A DNA stretch of 64,000 bases from Trametes villosa (taxonomy: Eukaryota > Basidiomycota > Agaricomycetes > Polyporales > Polyporaceae): the NCBI GenBank assembly GCA_002964805.2, contig PUDQ02000001.1, forward strand, positions 4,984,001 to 5,048,000, in the 5' to 3' direction. Under the pieces are notes generated by a model. It was not told the DNA's origin. It did no database searches and saw only the letters and a program-made list of their open reading frames with translations. Positions 12,374 to 23,835 of this stretch are shown here, in pieces. The position numbers were made by a program, and so were the translations under genes. Each line of letters starts with the position of its first letter. The stretch's first letter is position 1.

Positions 12374-12821
12374 GTATACGTCGCGCATTGTATGACGAAG
12401 TGACCATAGTGAGGGCGTTGGGTCACCAGAGTACCCTTGCGCGAGGGGTGGTTCCCTACACCAGTAGCTACCCTGAACATAGCACTGTGTCAGCCTTTGT
12501 ACACACCACATGCAAACGAGTTCTCATGAGGTCCGGGTACGCACCTCAGAGCCTCAACATACCAGAGATGGCATACGATGCATGAGTTTTGAAAAGTATC
12601 GATATTTCCGCACAGCAGCATTGATTCCTGAAAACCCTGCGTACGTGAGTTCTACCACAGTACCACCGGGGATGATGGGAGCTGCAAGAAGGGAGGCCAG
12701 GCAGATTGAGCAGAGAGTCGAGCATCACTCGGGGATTGCCGCACTGTGTGTTCCCACGGCACTACAACCTCGGAGCCTCCGATGCGTCTTGTCTGCCGTT
12801 GCCGTCCAGCCCAACACCAAC

Positions 12822-14179
12822 ATGAACACCCTCCCGACATTCGGTTCTAGTACGCACATCAATGTCACCGAAATAGATCCAAATCTGCAGTGGTACTCGC
12901 TGATGGACGAATACGCGGGCGTGAAACTTCGGTGCTTTGACGACTACCACGTCGAGCAGGACTGGAAAGCGGCGCTTGAGGAGGCCTCAAGACATTTCAC
13001 GGAATGTCAGACCTCGGACCGTCTTCTGGCCCGCGCGAGTGTGGGGGATCCAGAGGGCATGATGGACATTGCACTGCGGTGAGTTGAATCTGGCCAAGTG
13101 ATCCAAGATAAGACTCACAGACCTTGACGATTCATGCGCTCAGGTATCTCAGTGGATGCGGGATGCGCAAGAAGAACCTCGAGAACGCGCTCCTCATCCT
13201 CGACGCTTTCGTCGATCCAGACTGCACGGAGCCGGCCTACGTCGGCGACGTCATACCACGCCTCCTCAAAGCACGGGCGCACGGAAGCGCTGCCCACGCG
13301 TACCTCGATAAAGTCCTCGCAACCCCCGCCGAGCGCGCCGTGATCACTGCAGACGAACGTCGCTTCCAGCGCAAAGAGACGATGGAGCTGGGCGCCGGCG
13401 CGCCTGCCTTCGTCTACCTTGCTATCGCGCTCCATCACGCGAACGAGAGCGTGAAGCTCGGCCTCGTCTCGCCCGTCACGCTGAGGCTGGGACTCATGAT
13501 GCGCGACGTCGGGACGTCGCTCGGGGTCGACCTATCGCAGATGGCTCGGAGTCGGCGGTTCCGCCCCCTGTGGAGCGCGGCGAACGCTAGGCAAGAGGAG
13601 ATCTATGCTGAAGAGCGGCTGAGACAGAGGAAGGCCGCGAAAGAGCCCGCGGCGTACGTATGCGCGGCAGAGGGCTGCAAAATTCGTGGGGAGGAGAAGC
13701 AGTCGTTGAGATCATGCGCGGGAAAGTGTCCTCCCGACCTGAAGCCACACTACTGCAGCAAGGAGTGTCAGAAGAAGGTGAGCACCGGCAAACGCATGCT
13801 CGTTCCTTGATCTAAATAGGATCAGGACTGGCCAAGGCACAAGCCGATCTGCAAGCCAGGCTCCGGGGCCAAACTACCTGACACCACAGGGGCGGCAAAA
13901 TCCCTGGCTCTCGGCATTTTCGAGCTTGAAGATTCCGCGAATGCTGACGACGGGGGTGGCGCGTCTTCTCCCGGCGCAGGTCCCTCCCAAAACTCCAGCA
14001 ACAGGCACGATGCGCCATTTGGACTTCGCCCGCAAGGTCCGGGACAAATCATCGAGGTTCCGGCGCCGAACGCACCCGGTGGCACCATTCGCATCACTTC
14101 GAACACTCTCGACGCGCAATCGCTGAGGGAGATTCGCGAATACGCGTCGTCGCACGTTGGAAATTCTAGTGCTAGCTGA
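12822..14179 (+). CDS. MYND zinc-finger protein with Sel1-like repeats, cluster copy 1
   Basis: Function unknown; MYND fingers usually bind proline-rich partners. Three exons (12822-13078, 13144-13777, 13826-14179) give 414 residues with all phases closing. Residues 1-86 form an N-terminal region. At the first junction GDPEGMMDIALR runs into YLSGCGMRKKNLENALLILD, which matches a Sel1-like repeat. A helical stretch follows with KARAHGSAAHAYLDKVLATP and HHANESVKLGLVSP. The finger is C-x4-C-x12-C-x3-C-x8-C-x3-C-x7-H-x3-C (YVCAAEGC to HKPIC). The second intron falls just before DWPRHK. The tail ends with the shared box VPAPNAPGGTIRITSNTL. It is the first of seven related plus-strand genes. No signal peptide or membrane helix is seen, so it is probably intracellular. 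No TATA box was found close upstream. Confidence 0.85.
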
Positions 14180-14669
14180 ACCAGTTGTACGCAGTACGTG
14201 TCAAGTTTTGTCTTCGAATGTATGGCGCTAATTTGTCCCGCATACCGTGCTTCTCTACTCGCAGAACTCGGGCCTACCGCAAGTCAACCTGGGGAGGCAG
14301 TAACCCTACGATCAGCTCGAACCACTGCCTTACGTTCGCGCTGTATGCGTACTCGTTCCATACGCGATCACGTGGCCGTGTCCCATATCTCGCGAACAAC
14401 GGACGGTTTCTTCGTGGTCCTCAGTAGGAGCGATCATTTTCATGCAGCCAGCGCGAACCTCCCTGACCCCAACCAGCCATTCGGACCGTTCTACGCGGCT
14501 TAGGACTAGGGCCGGCGCCATCGCAACATCGCACACCGTCGGGACATTCGCAGCTGGATTCTTGTACCATGCCGTAGTTGACAATGAACTTCTGTAATCT
14601 ACATCTGAGTAACGGGTGCGGTACTACCCTGGGCATATGGTCCGTCGTCTTATTCGTACATAGCGTAAC
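14180..14669. other. Intergenic, convergent
   Basis: Between the stop of MYND copy 1 and the stop of the DUF6533 gene. Short open frames occur on both strands but lack family motifs or plausible splice context. No feature supported. Confidence 0.5.
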
Positions 14670-16476
14670 CTACACAGACTCGATTGCGCGTATCTCGTTG
14701 CACTCTGCCGGCGGCGTGCGTCCGGCTTCTTCATCGTCTATATGGCCGTGAACCACCTCTTCGACCTCGCCGACGGGATCAGCATCGAACAGGCTAGCTC
14801 CAGGTTCAGCTGGGATGGATGCGCCGGTGGAGCCGATCATCCGCGACGCAAACCGTAGCGAGCCGCCACCATCCCCACCGTCCTCTGTCACGGCCGCGCC
14901 GGCGGAGGCCTGGCCGACCGCGCTTTGGTCTGCGGATTGGAGGGCGAGCAGGAAACGCCAGGTGAGGATCGCCGTGAAGCTATGGGGAACATGAGATATT
15001 ACCATACGAGTGCCGTGAGCTGACGAAAGCAGGCTCACGGGTCCGTGAAAGTCGTAACCTCGCTGAAGCCGTCGACGGCGTCAACGATCTGCGGGACAAA
15101 AGTATTGCGTCAGTGCTGAAACGGAGTGGTGAAGGAAGCGCCATGCTCACCGAAAGACACGTCAGGGTGAGGTGCAGCGTGTTGAGGATCACGATAACGC
15201 TAGAGAACGAGTGCGAGGTGAGAACGCGGCCGAGACTCTTGCGCATGGGCAGGTGGGCCTTACAGGAAGTATATCGTGCCTGCACAGATGTCGAACTTTA
15301 GCCACGGGGTAACGGGAGCTTACGGGCGACTGACCGTTTCTGACGAGGATATTACTCAAGGAGGAGATCGACCCAATTCCAGCGATGGTCCGGTTCCTCG
15401 TCAGCCGCGAGCGCCAGGTCACTACGATGACGAGGATATCCGCGACGATAACGCAAGAACGGGATATGGCGACGGCTGCAAATAAACGTTAGAAGTTGAG
15501 GAGCCACTCTGTGAGGTGGACGGGCTAACCCCTGCCTTTGAATGAGCGCTCTGCTAGGGTGCGCACTACACGGGAAGGACACTCACATTACGGCCTGACG
15601 GTCAGTTAGGTTGTTGCCATCTACGCATCCCAGCCGCTCGAAGCTCATCCCTGGGAGGCCGAGGGACATGTTCCACTATGGCGCGAGCGATATAGGTTGT
15701 CGGAAACGTGCGGTTAGAGAAGAGAATGCTCACGCACCATGTTGATCGCGAAGGGGCATGTAGCCAACAGGAACACGAGGGTCGCCAGCGACCATTGCAT
15801 CCCACTCAACGCGAGCGTGCGTAAGCCGGAAAATGCTACCGCAGGGATTTAGAAGTTACGACGGAATGTGAAGGGTGGAAGAATTAGTAGGAATGCCCGA
15901 GAACGAATCCGACAAACTTACCCGCCCATACGAGATCCTGCGCAACGCTCGGAACAAATTGTGCATAACTGAGGATCGTACAGCTAGAGAAGGCGGCATA
16001 GCCGTCAGGTAGGAGTGTCATGACGAACGCGACCGCCGTACCTCTGTAAGCGTTTCTGTTAATCATCTGGCAGACAATGACAGGATACTAGACAAACCTT
16101 GTCCGAAAGGTTCGCGAACGTCGTCGCTCCGAGAACGGGCCCGCTCAGTAGGGCGAGGTATCGTGTGGCAAGGAACAGTAGTGTCGCGCCGGTTACTTTG
16201 CGCCTCCAGAATAGCGTTACTTCCTGATCGAGAGTGATCACATACTCGTATGCGATCAGTGCTAGAAGATCGCGTGCGGTACGCCGTCAATATCATAGTC
16301 AGGAGATATACGCGCTGGCAACGTACTCATTGTGGCCATCTCGATGAAACTTGCGGTGAGTCTGTGTATCCGGGCGAGACATCGCAAAGTCAGAATGATA
16401 AGAGGTAGCACGCATGATCGACGTACACGGACGAGAAGAACTCGATCTCCTCTGCCACGCTTGAGTCAGCTGACAT
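14670..16476 (-). CDS. DUF6533-domain seven-helix membrane protein
   Basis: A polytopic membrane protein of a family greatly expanded in mushrooms; its biochemical role is not known, and receptor-like topology is often suggested. The start ATG 16476 gives MSADSSVAEEIEFFSS. The next short exons give SFIEMATM and then ALIAYEYVITLDQEVTLFWR, RKVTGATLLFLATRYLALL, the DUF6533 signature. Later exons add hydrophobic segments: PDGYAAFSSCTILSYAQFVP, AFSGLRTLALSGMQWSLATL with VFLLATCPFAINM (about 15730-15830), HSFSSVIVILNTLHLTLTCL and FTAILTWRFLLALQSA. The tail carries SLRFASRMIGSTGASI, typical of the family, then an acidic stretch ending in ESV and TAG at 14670-14672. About eight short introns. It converges on MYND copy 1. 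Confidence 0.82.
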
Positions 16477-17840
16477 GATTTTTGGATAGGCTAGAGATTG
16501 CGAAGGGTTGCCCAAGCACTGGTCTCGAGGATGTGCGCCACAGAAAGGGGTTGGGCGGATGCGCTTGACGAGGCGGCTTTATGTATGCTTCAAGTGGAAT
16601 ATGTCAGTTATCTTGAACAGGGCAAACGAGATGTGGGTACCTGTGGCCATAGGGAGGCTGTTGCTGGGATCTGCCAATGAGCGACGGATTGTCATAAGAA
16701 GCGTGGGGCGGGCCCGCATTCTTCCATATCAACGCTTGCGGCTGTTCCCGTCGTGAGCCGCCGAAGTCTGCATGCATTACGTCGGACGAATGAACGTTGA
16801 GCCAGTCCAATAGATTGCCAGTCTTCGCGCTGATTGATTGTAGACCATGAGAATTACGTTCAAGGTTTCGGTGGCTACCGTGTGGTGATGTTGAACGGGA
16901 ACCTACTCCGCGCGGAGACGATGTGAGGACGTCCGGGAAGACGGAGCTCTATCTGTGCGCATAGCAGCAGATGAAAAGCTGAGTGGGGACTGCGAACGTC
17001 AGATACGTCACTACCAACGCCGATACTGCTCGTAAAGCGAACTTACTATCGTGTTCGGTATCCACGGCGATTCTTCCGTGAGTAGGTTGTACAAGTCACC
17101 ATGGGTGATTGCCGGTCGACCTGGATGAAGACGGATGGGTCAGATCCCGCCCGTAGTATCCGCTGAAAACCTCCATCGATCCGAGCCTACAATAGGAAGG
17201 CACCTGGTCATGTCTGAGCTGTGAGCATACAGGTATGTGCCAACGAATGGAAGTAGACAGCCATAGACTCCGATACCCACGAGAAGACTCAGAAGACGAT
17301 GAAAGATCATCACGTCTATATGCGACGTGCCGGCGGAGACGTCTGCCATACGCTGTGCGACAGATCCAACCAAGTGCTTATTCATCGCCTCAAAAAAGCA
17401 CGGATGCTCCCGTCCACGCTGCTCGATACCCACCAGGCTGTCCAACCGTTTGCTAGTAGGATAGACCAGATGCCATCGGTGACGAGAGGCGTTACCATAT
17501 GGGAATTATTCGGCGAAGACGTCAGAGAAGAGTATATGGAGCAATCGCAAGCAGTTTGAGAGTCCGTCGAATTCGTAGTGCAGCAGCATCCGCCGCCGTG
17601 GTGGTGGTGGCGACGGTGAGAGAGGCAAGCCGCAATGGCAGTTGCTGCAGGCGCCCACAATCCAAAGTTACATGGCGTCCACGTGGCAGGCGAGCCTTGC
17701 GCTCTCTCGCGAGGACCGGCGTGCTGTCACCCTGCTTGTGCTTGTCCGTATCGCAGACTATTCAGAGAAGGGCAGCCTCTTTGGTACGGAACCTCTTTCA
17801 AGACTCGGGGGATCGTATGTAATATATACTATCAAACTTC
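16477..17840. other. Long stretch without an assignable gene
   Basis: The first part must hold the DUF6533 promoter. A minus-strand open frame at 17140-17445 has a hydrophobic run (HRLLSLLVGIGVYGCLLPFV) and the overlapping frame upstream reads GIWSILLANGWTAWW, which could be remnants of a membrane-protein gene. No conserved motif or consistent splice chain was found. At 17818-17830 an AT-rich TATA-like string precedes the candidate gene starting at 17841. Confidence 0.4.
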
Positions 17841-18426
17841 ATGGCTTCGACGGCTACGCTGACGCTAGTGGTCGATGACTACCGCTGGCCCCCGGCGCAA
17901 GGCTTCAATAAGTCATACGCCCAGGGGAAGATGGACAACGCCAAGATGACTATTGTGAGTCTTAGTGTGTTCATACATTATCGAGGTTTCGATACCTGAC
18001 TAGGTGCGCTGAAATATCCATCGACCTCTACAGTATCTGAACTCGGTTCATGCACCGGTTATATGCTGCAAACAGATTTACTAGGTTCTGCCCCGACTCA
18101 TTACAGTGGGGTATAGAGACTATTCTCTCGTCCCTCTTGGGTGACTCCGGGTTGTGCGCTCGTGGCATGATCATGCGGCCATTCCTGAAGGGCTGGTCAC
18201 CGCAGCGGGCGGCATTGGTTGGTGGGGGCCCGAGCGCGGCAACTTGAACCCAGAAGATCTTCATATTGGATAGCAGAGACCTATGTGGCGCGAAACCAAC
18301 GCGAGCGTAAGTGCGGCGTATCAAGAGCCATTGACTGATTACAGTGGCCAGGGCCATTTGACGACGCTTGACATCGTCACATTCTACGATAACAACATCG
18401 AGGGAGCATGGCAAGGAGCACACTGA
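17841..18426 (+). pseudogene. Candidate small gene or gene remnant, unrecognised
   Basis: Not recognised. Exon 17841-17954 reads MASTATLTLVVDDYRWPPAQ with GFNKSYAQGKMDNAKMTI and ends at a good GTGAGT donor. Further on, one frame (about 18159-18282) reads AAIPEGLVTAAGGIGWWGPE with RGNLNPEDLHIG, and the last segment reads GHLTTLDIVTFYDNNIEG and ends in TGA at 18424-18426. These look like pieces of one protein. In-frame stops between them (for example TGA at about 18141-18143 in the GIGWWGPE frame) are not removed by obvious introns. It is therefore either decayed or a gene with exon edges I could not resolve. Confidence 0.35.
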
Positions 18427-18622
18427 ATCCAAGCTATACCCGCCTGAACGCGATGTCAGTAGCCAAGAGCATATCCGGGAGTCATCGTGAGCCACCTTCT
18501 TTGTATCCCCGCATAGTATGCCCTATACAACCGCTGGTAGCTAAGCGGCGTAGGGTGATTCCAGCCCATTGTATAGTGCATTGGGCTGGCCACTCTGCAC
18601 GCTTTGGCGAGGTTGTACATGG

Positions 18623-18630
18623 TATAAATA
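18623..18630 (+). promoter_or_regulatory. TATA box of MYND copy 2
   Basis: TATAAATA, 67 bp upstream of ATG 18697, in a position normal for a fungal core promoter. Confidence 0.6.
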
Positions 18631-18696
18631 CCCAGTAGCGTTATGGGAGGGCCCGCACACGCTCTCGTTCTCAACCCTCTCAACCAAAACGTCACC

Positions 18697-19948
18697 ATGG
18701 GTGTGTGGATCTCGCTACCGTCATGCTCTCACGCAGCTAATCGCTGCTCTCAGAAACACTACTTCACCTAGACGCGCACAGAGCCTGTATGCAAGATTAC
18801 CGCACTCGCGATGACACCGAAGGCGACGTGAAAACGTCCGGTAACCAGTATGCTGCCGGCAAGCGCCCTCAGCCGGCCGAACACAGAACTCGCGTCGACA
18901 TGGACGCTCGGATTACGCTCGAGCAGGCTCTTAGGTGAGCGCTAGCGTGTATGTTCGCCAACCACGCGTTACTGAACGTGCCTTGCGTTAGCCTTCTTGA
19001 TGGCAAGGAGGGACAGGGCCAGTCGTGCGCGGAGGTCACGCTCCTCCTCCGAGTCCTCCAACCCTTGCTCGTCCACCGCCCCCAGGACTACTTTTCCCCC
19101 CATATCCAACGCGCGTTCACAATCCACGACAGCATGAAAGCGCACTCCCTCGCGGCGTACGCCTGCCTCCTCAACTACACTGCGCCGCCCGAGGAAGGGA
19201 AGATGCAGCGCTACCCCCGCCTCGATACGGACGGCAACCCACGCAAGGACAACCCGGTGGACAGCCTCCTCTGCGGGGCACGCCATGCCGGTGTCGCAGC
19301 AGCCATGCAGTTCCTCACCCCCGCTGTGCTCGCGGTGGGGTTCGCGCTCCGCGATCTTGCAGACCGCTTGGAGCTGGACGTGCGGGAGTTCAAGACGCTT
19401 ACGCCGCTGTGGCGCGCGCTCGAGCGGCACGAGCGCGAGACGTACGAGGACGAGTACATGGTGAAGGGTCGTAATGACTCGATGCTTCTACCAGGGCAGG
19501 CAGTATGTGGGGCGCAGGGGTGCATCACGTCGGGGAACAAGTTGATGCCCTGCCGGGGTAACTGCGTATGGGATGAGAAGCCATGGTACTGTAGCTCGAC
19601 GTGCGCCAGGAAGGTGCGTCTGTGTTTCCGCGCCGGCGACGCTCCTGGATGCAGCGCTGATCATCGCCATAGGACTGGGAGTACCATCATCGCGAAGTAT
19701 GCAAGCCTCCCCGGATGCGGCTCCCCGGCGCGGTGCCCACCACCGTGACTTTGGACCGGCGCACGCGCAACATGCTGATCACGTCGCTCACGCCACGCAC
19801 CGCAGTCACGCAAGTTGAGATTGCGCCGAGAGATGAAAATCTCATTGACACGCGCAACGGAACCGTAGAGCACATGAAGGAACAACCGTCGCCCTATACG
19901 CCGGGCGAGACGGTTTGTCTCGTTGTCCGGCGTTATGGCTCGGGATGA
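18697..19948 (+). CDS. MYND zinc-finger protein, cluster copy 2
   Basis: Function unknown. Four exons: 18697-18700, 18754-18934, 18992-19613 and 19673-19948, together 360 residues with phases closing. The first coding exon is only ATGG, as in copy 3. After the first join the protein reads METLLHLDAHRACMQDY. The Sel1-like segment is ITLEQALSLLDGKEGQG with LLLRVLQPLL, followed by KAHSLAAYACLL and ARHAGVAAAMQFLTPAVLAV. The finger runs from VCGAQGCITSG through CRGNC and WYCSSTC to DWEYHHREVC, with the conserved phase-0 intron before DW. The C-terminus (TRNMLITSLTPRTAVTQVEI and onward) does not show the box seen in copies 1, 4, 5 and 6. Copies 2 and 3 form a second subgroup by intron pattern and by the shorter N-terminus. 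Confidence 0.8.
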
Positions 19949-20950
19949 CTCGGGCGCCTGGAATTCACGACTCGAGAACGTATCCCTGGATTCTTGCTAG
20001 TACGGTAATCTCTCTGTGTATTCAATGTGCTGTATTCAAGGTACACCCGTTCACCACACATGCAAATACTGAAGACGAGGGTTGAGCTGACGAATGGAGA
20101 TGCGCCGCTGCCGCTACTTTCAGCGCCACGTGCGAGGTAATGCGCGCGTCGTTGATGCAAGCCGCGCGACCTCGCGAACACGCCCTCTTTCGCTCTGCTC
20201 CAACATCATCATGATCGTACCTTGCCACTGTATATCCAGCTTGTGTATACAGGATCTGTTAGCTTGCCACAGCGTGAGCTATATCAATGTGGTCAATTCC
20301 GTACGTACTGCCGCGCTTCGGGCCCTCTGGCCTCGAGAAACCCCAAGCTTTGACTGGCCGTTATCCAGATAACTCCACTGTCACGCGGAGTCGCAGAGCT
20401 CGAGTCGCACAGAACTCATGGCAGTCTACTCTAACTCAAACATTCGCCCGTGTTCCATGCCACCTGAGTGGTGGAGGCGGCCTCAGGCCTCGGGAACCGC
20501 GCCTATTTCCTGACGCACAATGCGACAAGAAACCGCATCACATCCAAGCGTACTCGTCGACAGCCCTCCACAGCAGCGACGCTAACGCAGCCTCTCGCTC
20601 ACAGGGGGATGGCGGCGCCATGGCTAAACTCACTTGGCCGAATCGTCACGAACGTCTAAACGATAGTCGGCCACTGCGACAATGCCGCGCCGGAAGGCGC
20701 ACCCGCCTTGGACCTGTCAACGAAGACCATCGGGCTTGCGCCATACGCTGAGCCAGCACCACTCCCGCTGACAGCTACCATGGCTTGCGCAAGAGCCACA
20801 AAAGCACGCATGGTTTCGCCCCTGAGGACTCTACGGGAGGCAATGCGGGCCTAGGTATATAACAGCCGCTGTACTAATCCTCGCCCTCATCATCTCCTCT
20901 CCCTACCGTTGGATCTCCATCCTCCTCGACTCGCATCCCGCACATTCACA
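19949..20950 (+). promoter_or_regulatory. Intergenic upstream of MYND copy 3, with TATA box
   Basis: No gene supported in this 1.0-kb stretch. TATATAA at 20856-20862 lies 89 bp before ATG 20951 and is the likely core promoter element of copy 3. A frame at 20287-20751 is open but shows no motif and poor coding bias. Confidence 0.5.
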
Positions 20951-22222
20951 ATGGGTATGCTACTGTGACCACCTTCCTCGCACTGGCTGAATAATTTTCT
21001 TTTTACAGCCAGCTTATATGACGAGGTCCACGGGAGAGTGATGCGTGACTACCTGACTGGGGTCACTATCAGCGACCCTGTTCCACCGAACGACGAGGCC
21101 GCGGTCAAGAAGCTCATGGATAACTTCAATGAGCTCCAGGCTGCGGGGGTCAAGGTGGCAGCCGCCTATAGGGCGCACGTCGCCTTACTGTGAGCAATCT
21201 CACTGGCATTTTCGAATTGCAGCGTGGGGAAGGATGCTAACATGCATGCCGTTATAGCTACATGGCTGGCTATAAGACCTTTGGCAGGCGCTGCCCGGAG
21301 GGCGCCCTGTCCACGCTGTCGCCCCTCCTCAACTTGCTCGAGGACGTCCAGGTGCCCAACTTGGGCCCCGTCGACCCTGAGACCATGCAATCCGTGGACC
21401 TCGGCATGCGGGTGCACTCGCTTGCGGCCTTCGCGTACTACACGAAGTACGTCGCCGACAAAGACGGCCTGTGGCACATCAAGGACGACGCGAAGAAGTT
21501 CCCTCGCGCCGAGCAATCGCACCCCGCCGACCCGCTCGACAACCTGATCCGCGCGGTCAAGCACGCCAACGTCGCCGCCCGCTGGCTGTTCACCAGCCAG
21601 GCGGTTCTCATGGCCGGGTTCGCCTTCAAGGGCCTCGCCCGCAGCCTTGGGCTCAACGTTTGGCAGTTCAAGGAGTACGCGCCGCTCTGGCGCGCGCTAG
21701 AGCGAGCAGAGCTGCGGGTCGCGCACGAGTGGCCTGCGCAGATCATCGTGCCGCCGGCGGACAGGTGCGCGGCGCCAGGCTGCAACCGTTCTGCCGACAG
21801 GTGGAGACTCTCGTTGTGCCAAGGCGAGTGCCCACGGCATCTGAAGCCGTGGTACTGTGGCACAAATTGTGCAAAGTCGGAGGTACGCCTTGCATTCCAC
21901 CAGTATTTCGCGCCGCGCCGTCATGCTCACCCGTTCCTGACAGGCGGCGCAGCAGCGCCATCCGCATGTCCTCTGCGAGGGCCTGATCTCCCTCCCGCCC
22001 CCGCCGACTGTTCTCGGCCCCGAGACGGGCGCTGCTCTGATCCGCGGGCTGAAGACGCATGGGCCGGTTGTACAAACCGGTCTTATGTACGGCAACTTCG
22101 ACCGGGATCCGCTTCGGGACGGGAAGATCATCCACCAGCAAAGCACGACCACCCCCGCGTGGCTGCCGGCGACTGCGGCTCTCTGTGTTCCGGTCAAGGT
22201 TGTCAGGAAGCTCTATCCCTAG
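20951..22222 (+). CDS. MYND zinc-finger protein, cluster copy 3
   Basis: Function unknown. Exons 20951-20954 (ATGG only), 21009-21189, 21258-21882 and 21944-22222 give 362 residues. The N-terminus reads MASLYDEVHGRVMRDYLTG. The Sel1-like part is ALLYMAGYKTFGRRCPEGAL across the second intron. Then come LGMRVHSLAAFAYYTKYVAD and AVKHANVAARWLFTSQAVLM. The finger starts CAAPGC, continues CQGEC and WYCGTNC, and ends in a His/Cys segment (RHPHVLC). Unlike its relatives it lacks the DW after the last intron, and the H-to-C spacing differs, so its second zinc site may be weakened. The C-terminal region is Pro-rich then hydrophobic and lacks the shared box. Confidence 0.82.
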
Positions 22223-22649
22223 GTGCTGGTGCCGCCACCTAGCGTGTGCCTCGGTGCGAGGCGATTGGGGAGTATTGGGCTCGCCGTAGTGTTGAGATTT
22301 GGACGTAGTATCGCGCTGTTCCTGGTGTCTTGAATTTGTGTATTTGTAACATGGTTGTCTCGCCTGCGTATGTGCTGTAGTTATATCCGTATCGAACTCG
22401 GTTCTGAAGTGCACCCCATCGGTGGATTAGTGCATTGAAACCTGCTCAAGGCCGCCGCCCCAAAGCACGGCCGCATTCCACGAGCGATCGACTGAAGAGT
22501 TGCGTCGCGGGCCAGGAGTTGCATTGTCATATCGAACAAGTCAATTATGGTAGTACACTTTACACCAACTGTAGTACAAGTCGCTGGTTATGCGACGATT
22601 ACAAGACTAGCAGCGCGTTGTGCGTCGGCGAGTAGCAGCAGCGACCAGC
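22223..22649. other. Intergenic, convergent
   Basis: 3' region between MYND copy 3 and the minus-strand secreted-protein gene. No coding or repeat feature supported. Confidence 0.5.
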
Positions 22650-23247
22650 TCAGAACACTACAACAACATACATCAGGACAGCGCGTGCTGAAGCTCAGAA
22701 GGGACTCACCGCGGAGGCTGTAGCTCGGGCCGTCGTCGTTGTCGTTGAAGTTCGCCTGGCAGCGGACCTGCCCGCCCGGGGGGCAGGTGAACGGCAGCGT
22801 GTTCGTGCCGCTCTTCTTCGCGATCTGCGTCGTGTCGTCCGGGTTCTGGCGCACACGAAAACGGTCAGCACCGAGACAACATGTGATCGGGGAATGAGCG
22901 ACACCCACGTCGACCTCGACGGAGCCGATCTTGCTGGTGTCGCCCGGGAGGCAGCCGGTCTTGTCGGTAACCTGGCAAGTCCTGAGCGTATCATATCCGA
23001 TGAGCACACGAAGAGGGCGGAGAGAGAAACGACGACCTCACTTCTGCGTGCCGGGAGTGCACGACGCGGTGATCCACCAAATAAAGTGGCCGTCGCCGAG
23101 CGGGCCCGTCGAGCCGCACCCGGACCGCTTGGCCAGCGCGATGCTACCGTCGCCGGAGCGGGCGACGAGGGACGCGTCGGCGGGGGAGGGCGTGGCGGAG
23201 ACGAGGGCGGCAGAGGTGACGAGAGCGAGGATGGCGGAGAAGCGCAT
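22650..23247 (-). CDS. Small secreted cysteine-rich protein, copy A
   Basis: Family not recognised. Four exons, starting ATG 23247, with exon 1 at 23247-23042 and a last coding exon of only 8 nt (Val-Phe-stop, TGTTCTGA, ending 22650). The product is 140 residues. The signal peptide is MRFSAILALVTSAALVSA. A short pro-region ends in a Kex2-type Lys-Arg at residues 40-41 (IALAKR before SGCGS), so the mature form would be about 99 residues with six cysteines (SGCG, SCTPG, TCQV, GCLP, TCP, RCQ). It probably folds with three disulfides and acts outside the cell (inference). It is the mirror-image duplicate of the gene at 26265-26861, differing by a few residues (for example Thr/Ala at 11, Lys/Ala in TDKTGC). 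No activity can be inferred. Confidence 0.82.
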
Positions 23248-23345
23248 GATGACAGGCGTTGGTGAGTGGTGAAGGTGAGAGAAGTGGTGGTCGATGTAGC
23301 TAAGGATGTCGGGTTGACTGGTGAACTTGAGACGAGGAGGGCGAG

Positions 23346-23353
23346 CTTTTATA
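23346..23353 (-). promoter_or_regulatory. TATA box of secreted-protein copy A
   Basis: TATAAAAG on the minus strand, about 100 bp upstream of ATG 23247. The same octamer sits at the same distance before copy B. Confidence 0.65.
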
Positions 23354-23835
23354 CGTTTTCACCTCCTAGGTGTGCGCTCGACTCTTCGGCTCGTTCGACC
23401 AAGTGCACTCGGCACTCTGTCTCGAGCATCGTCTCTACTGCCCATGCAATGCACTTCCCGGGCCATCTGCTCGCAGTCAGCGCCCGGTCAGACCGGTAGA
23501 GCATCGACAGAGTAAGTGCTGACTCCACCGTCCTCCGTTTCGAAACCTGGCAACCGAAACGCACTCCACCACCACATTCCTCCCCAGCACATCTGACCGC
23601 GGCCTGCCGCATCCCGCACCACGGACTTGGCCACATCGCCATGCGTACGACCATCCACTGCGTATGCGGAGTCGTGACGTAGAAGTGTTGAGTCGTCCGA
23701 CCGGCGTCGGGTGTCCGCCGTCGGGGCGGGTAACCCCCGCCGCACCTTGATGCGCTGCGAGCAGCCTTTCGGGGTGCGTTTTGGGCGGACCGCCGCTGTT
23801 CGCGTTGCCTCATTAGAGTGGAGCGCGCTGCGGCG

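Larger units (their letters stand above)
22650..23835 (-). repeat. Inverted duplication, left arm
   Basis: This arm matches 25665-26861 in opposite orientation. It covers the whole secreted-protein gene, its promoter and about 480 bp more upstream. Shared landmarks outside the gene include AAAACGCACCCCGAAA (right arm GAAACGCACCCCGAAA) and the string GGCCGCGGTCAGATG. Exons are about 94 percent identical by eye while introns have diverged strongly. End points are approximate. Confidence 0.75.

Noticed and set aside
17140..17445. Membrane-protein gene on the minus strand
   Set aside because: One hydrophobic run is not enough; no family motif and no consistent exon chain was found.
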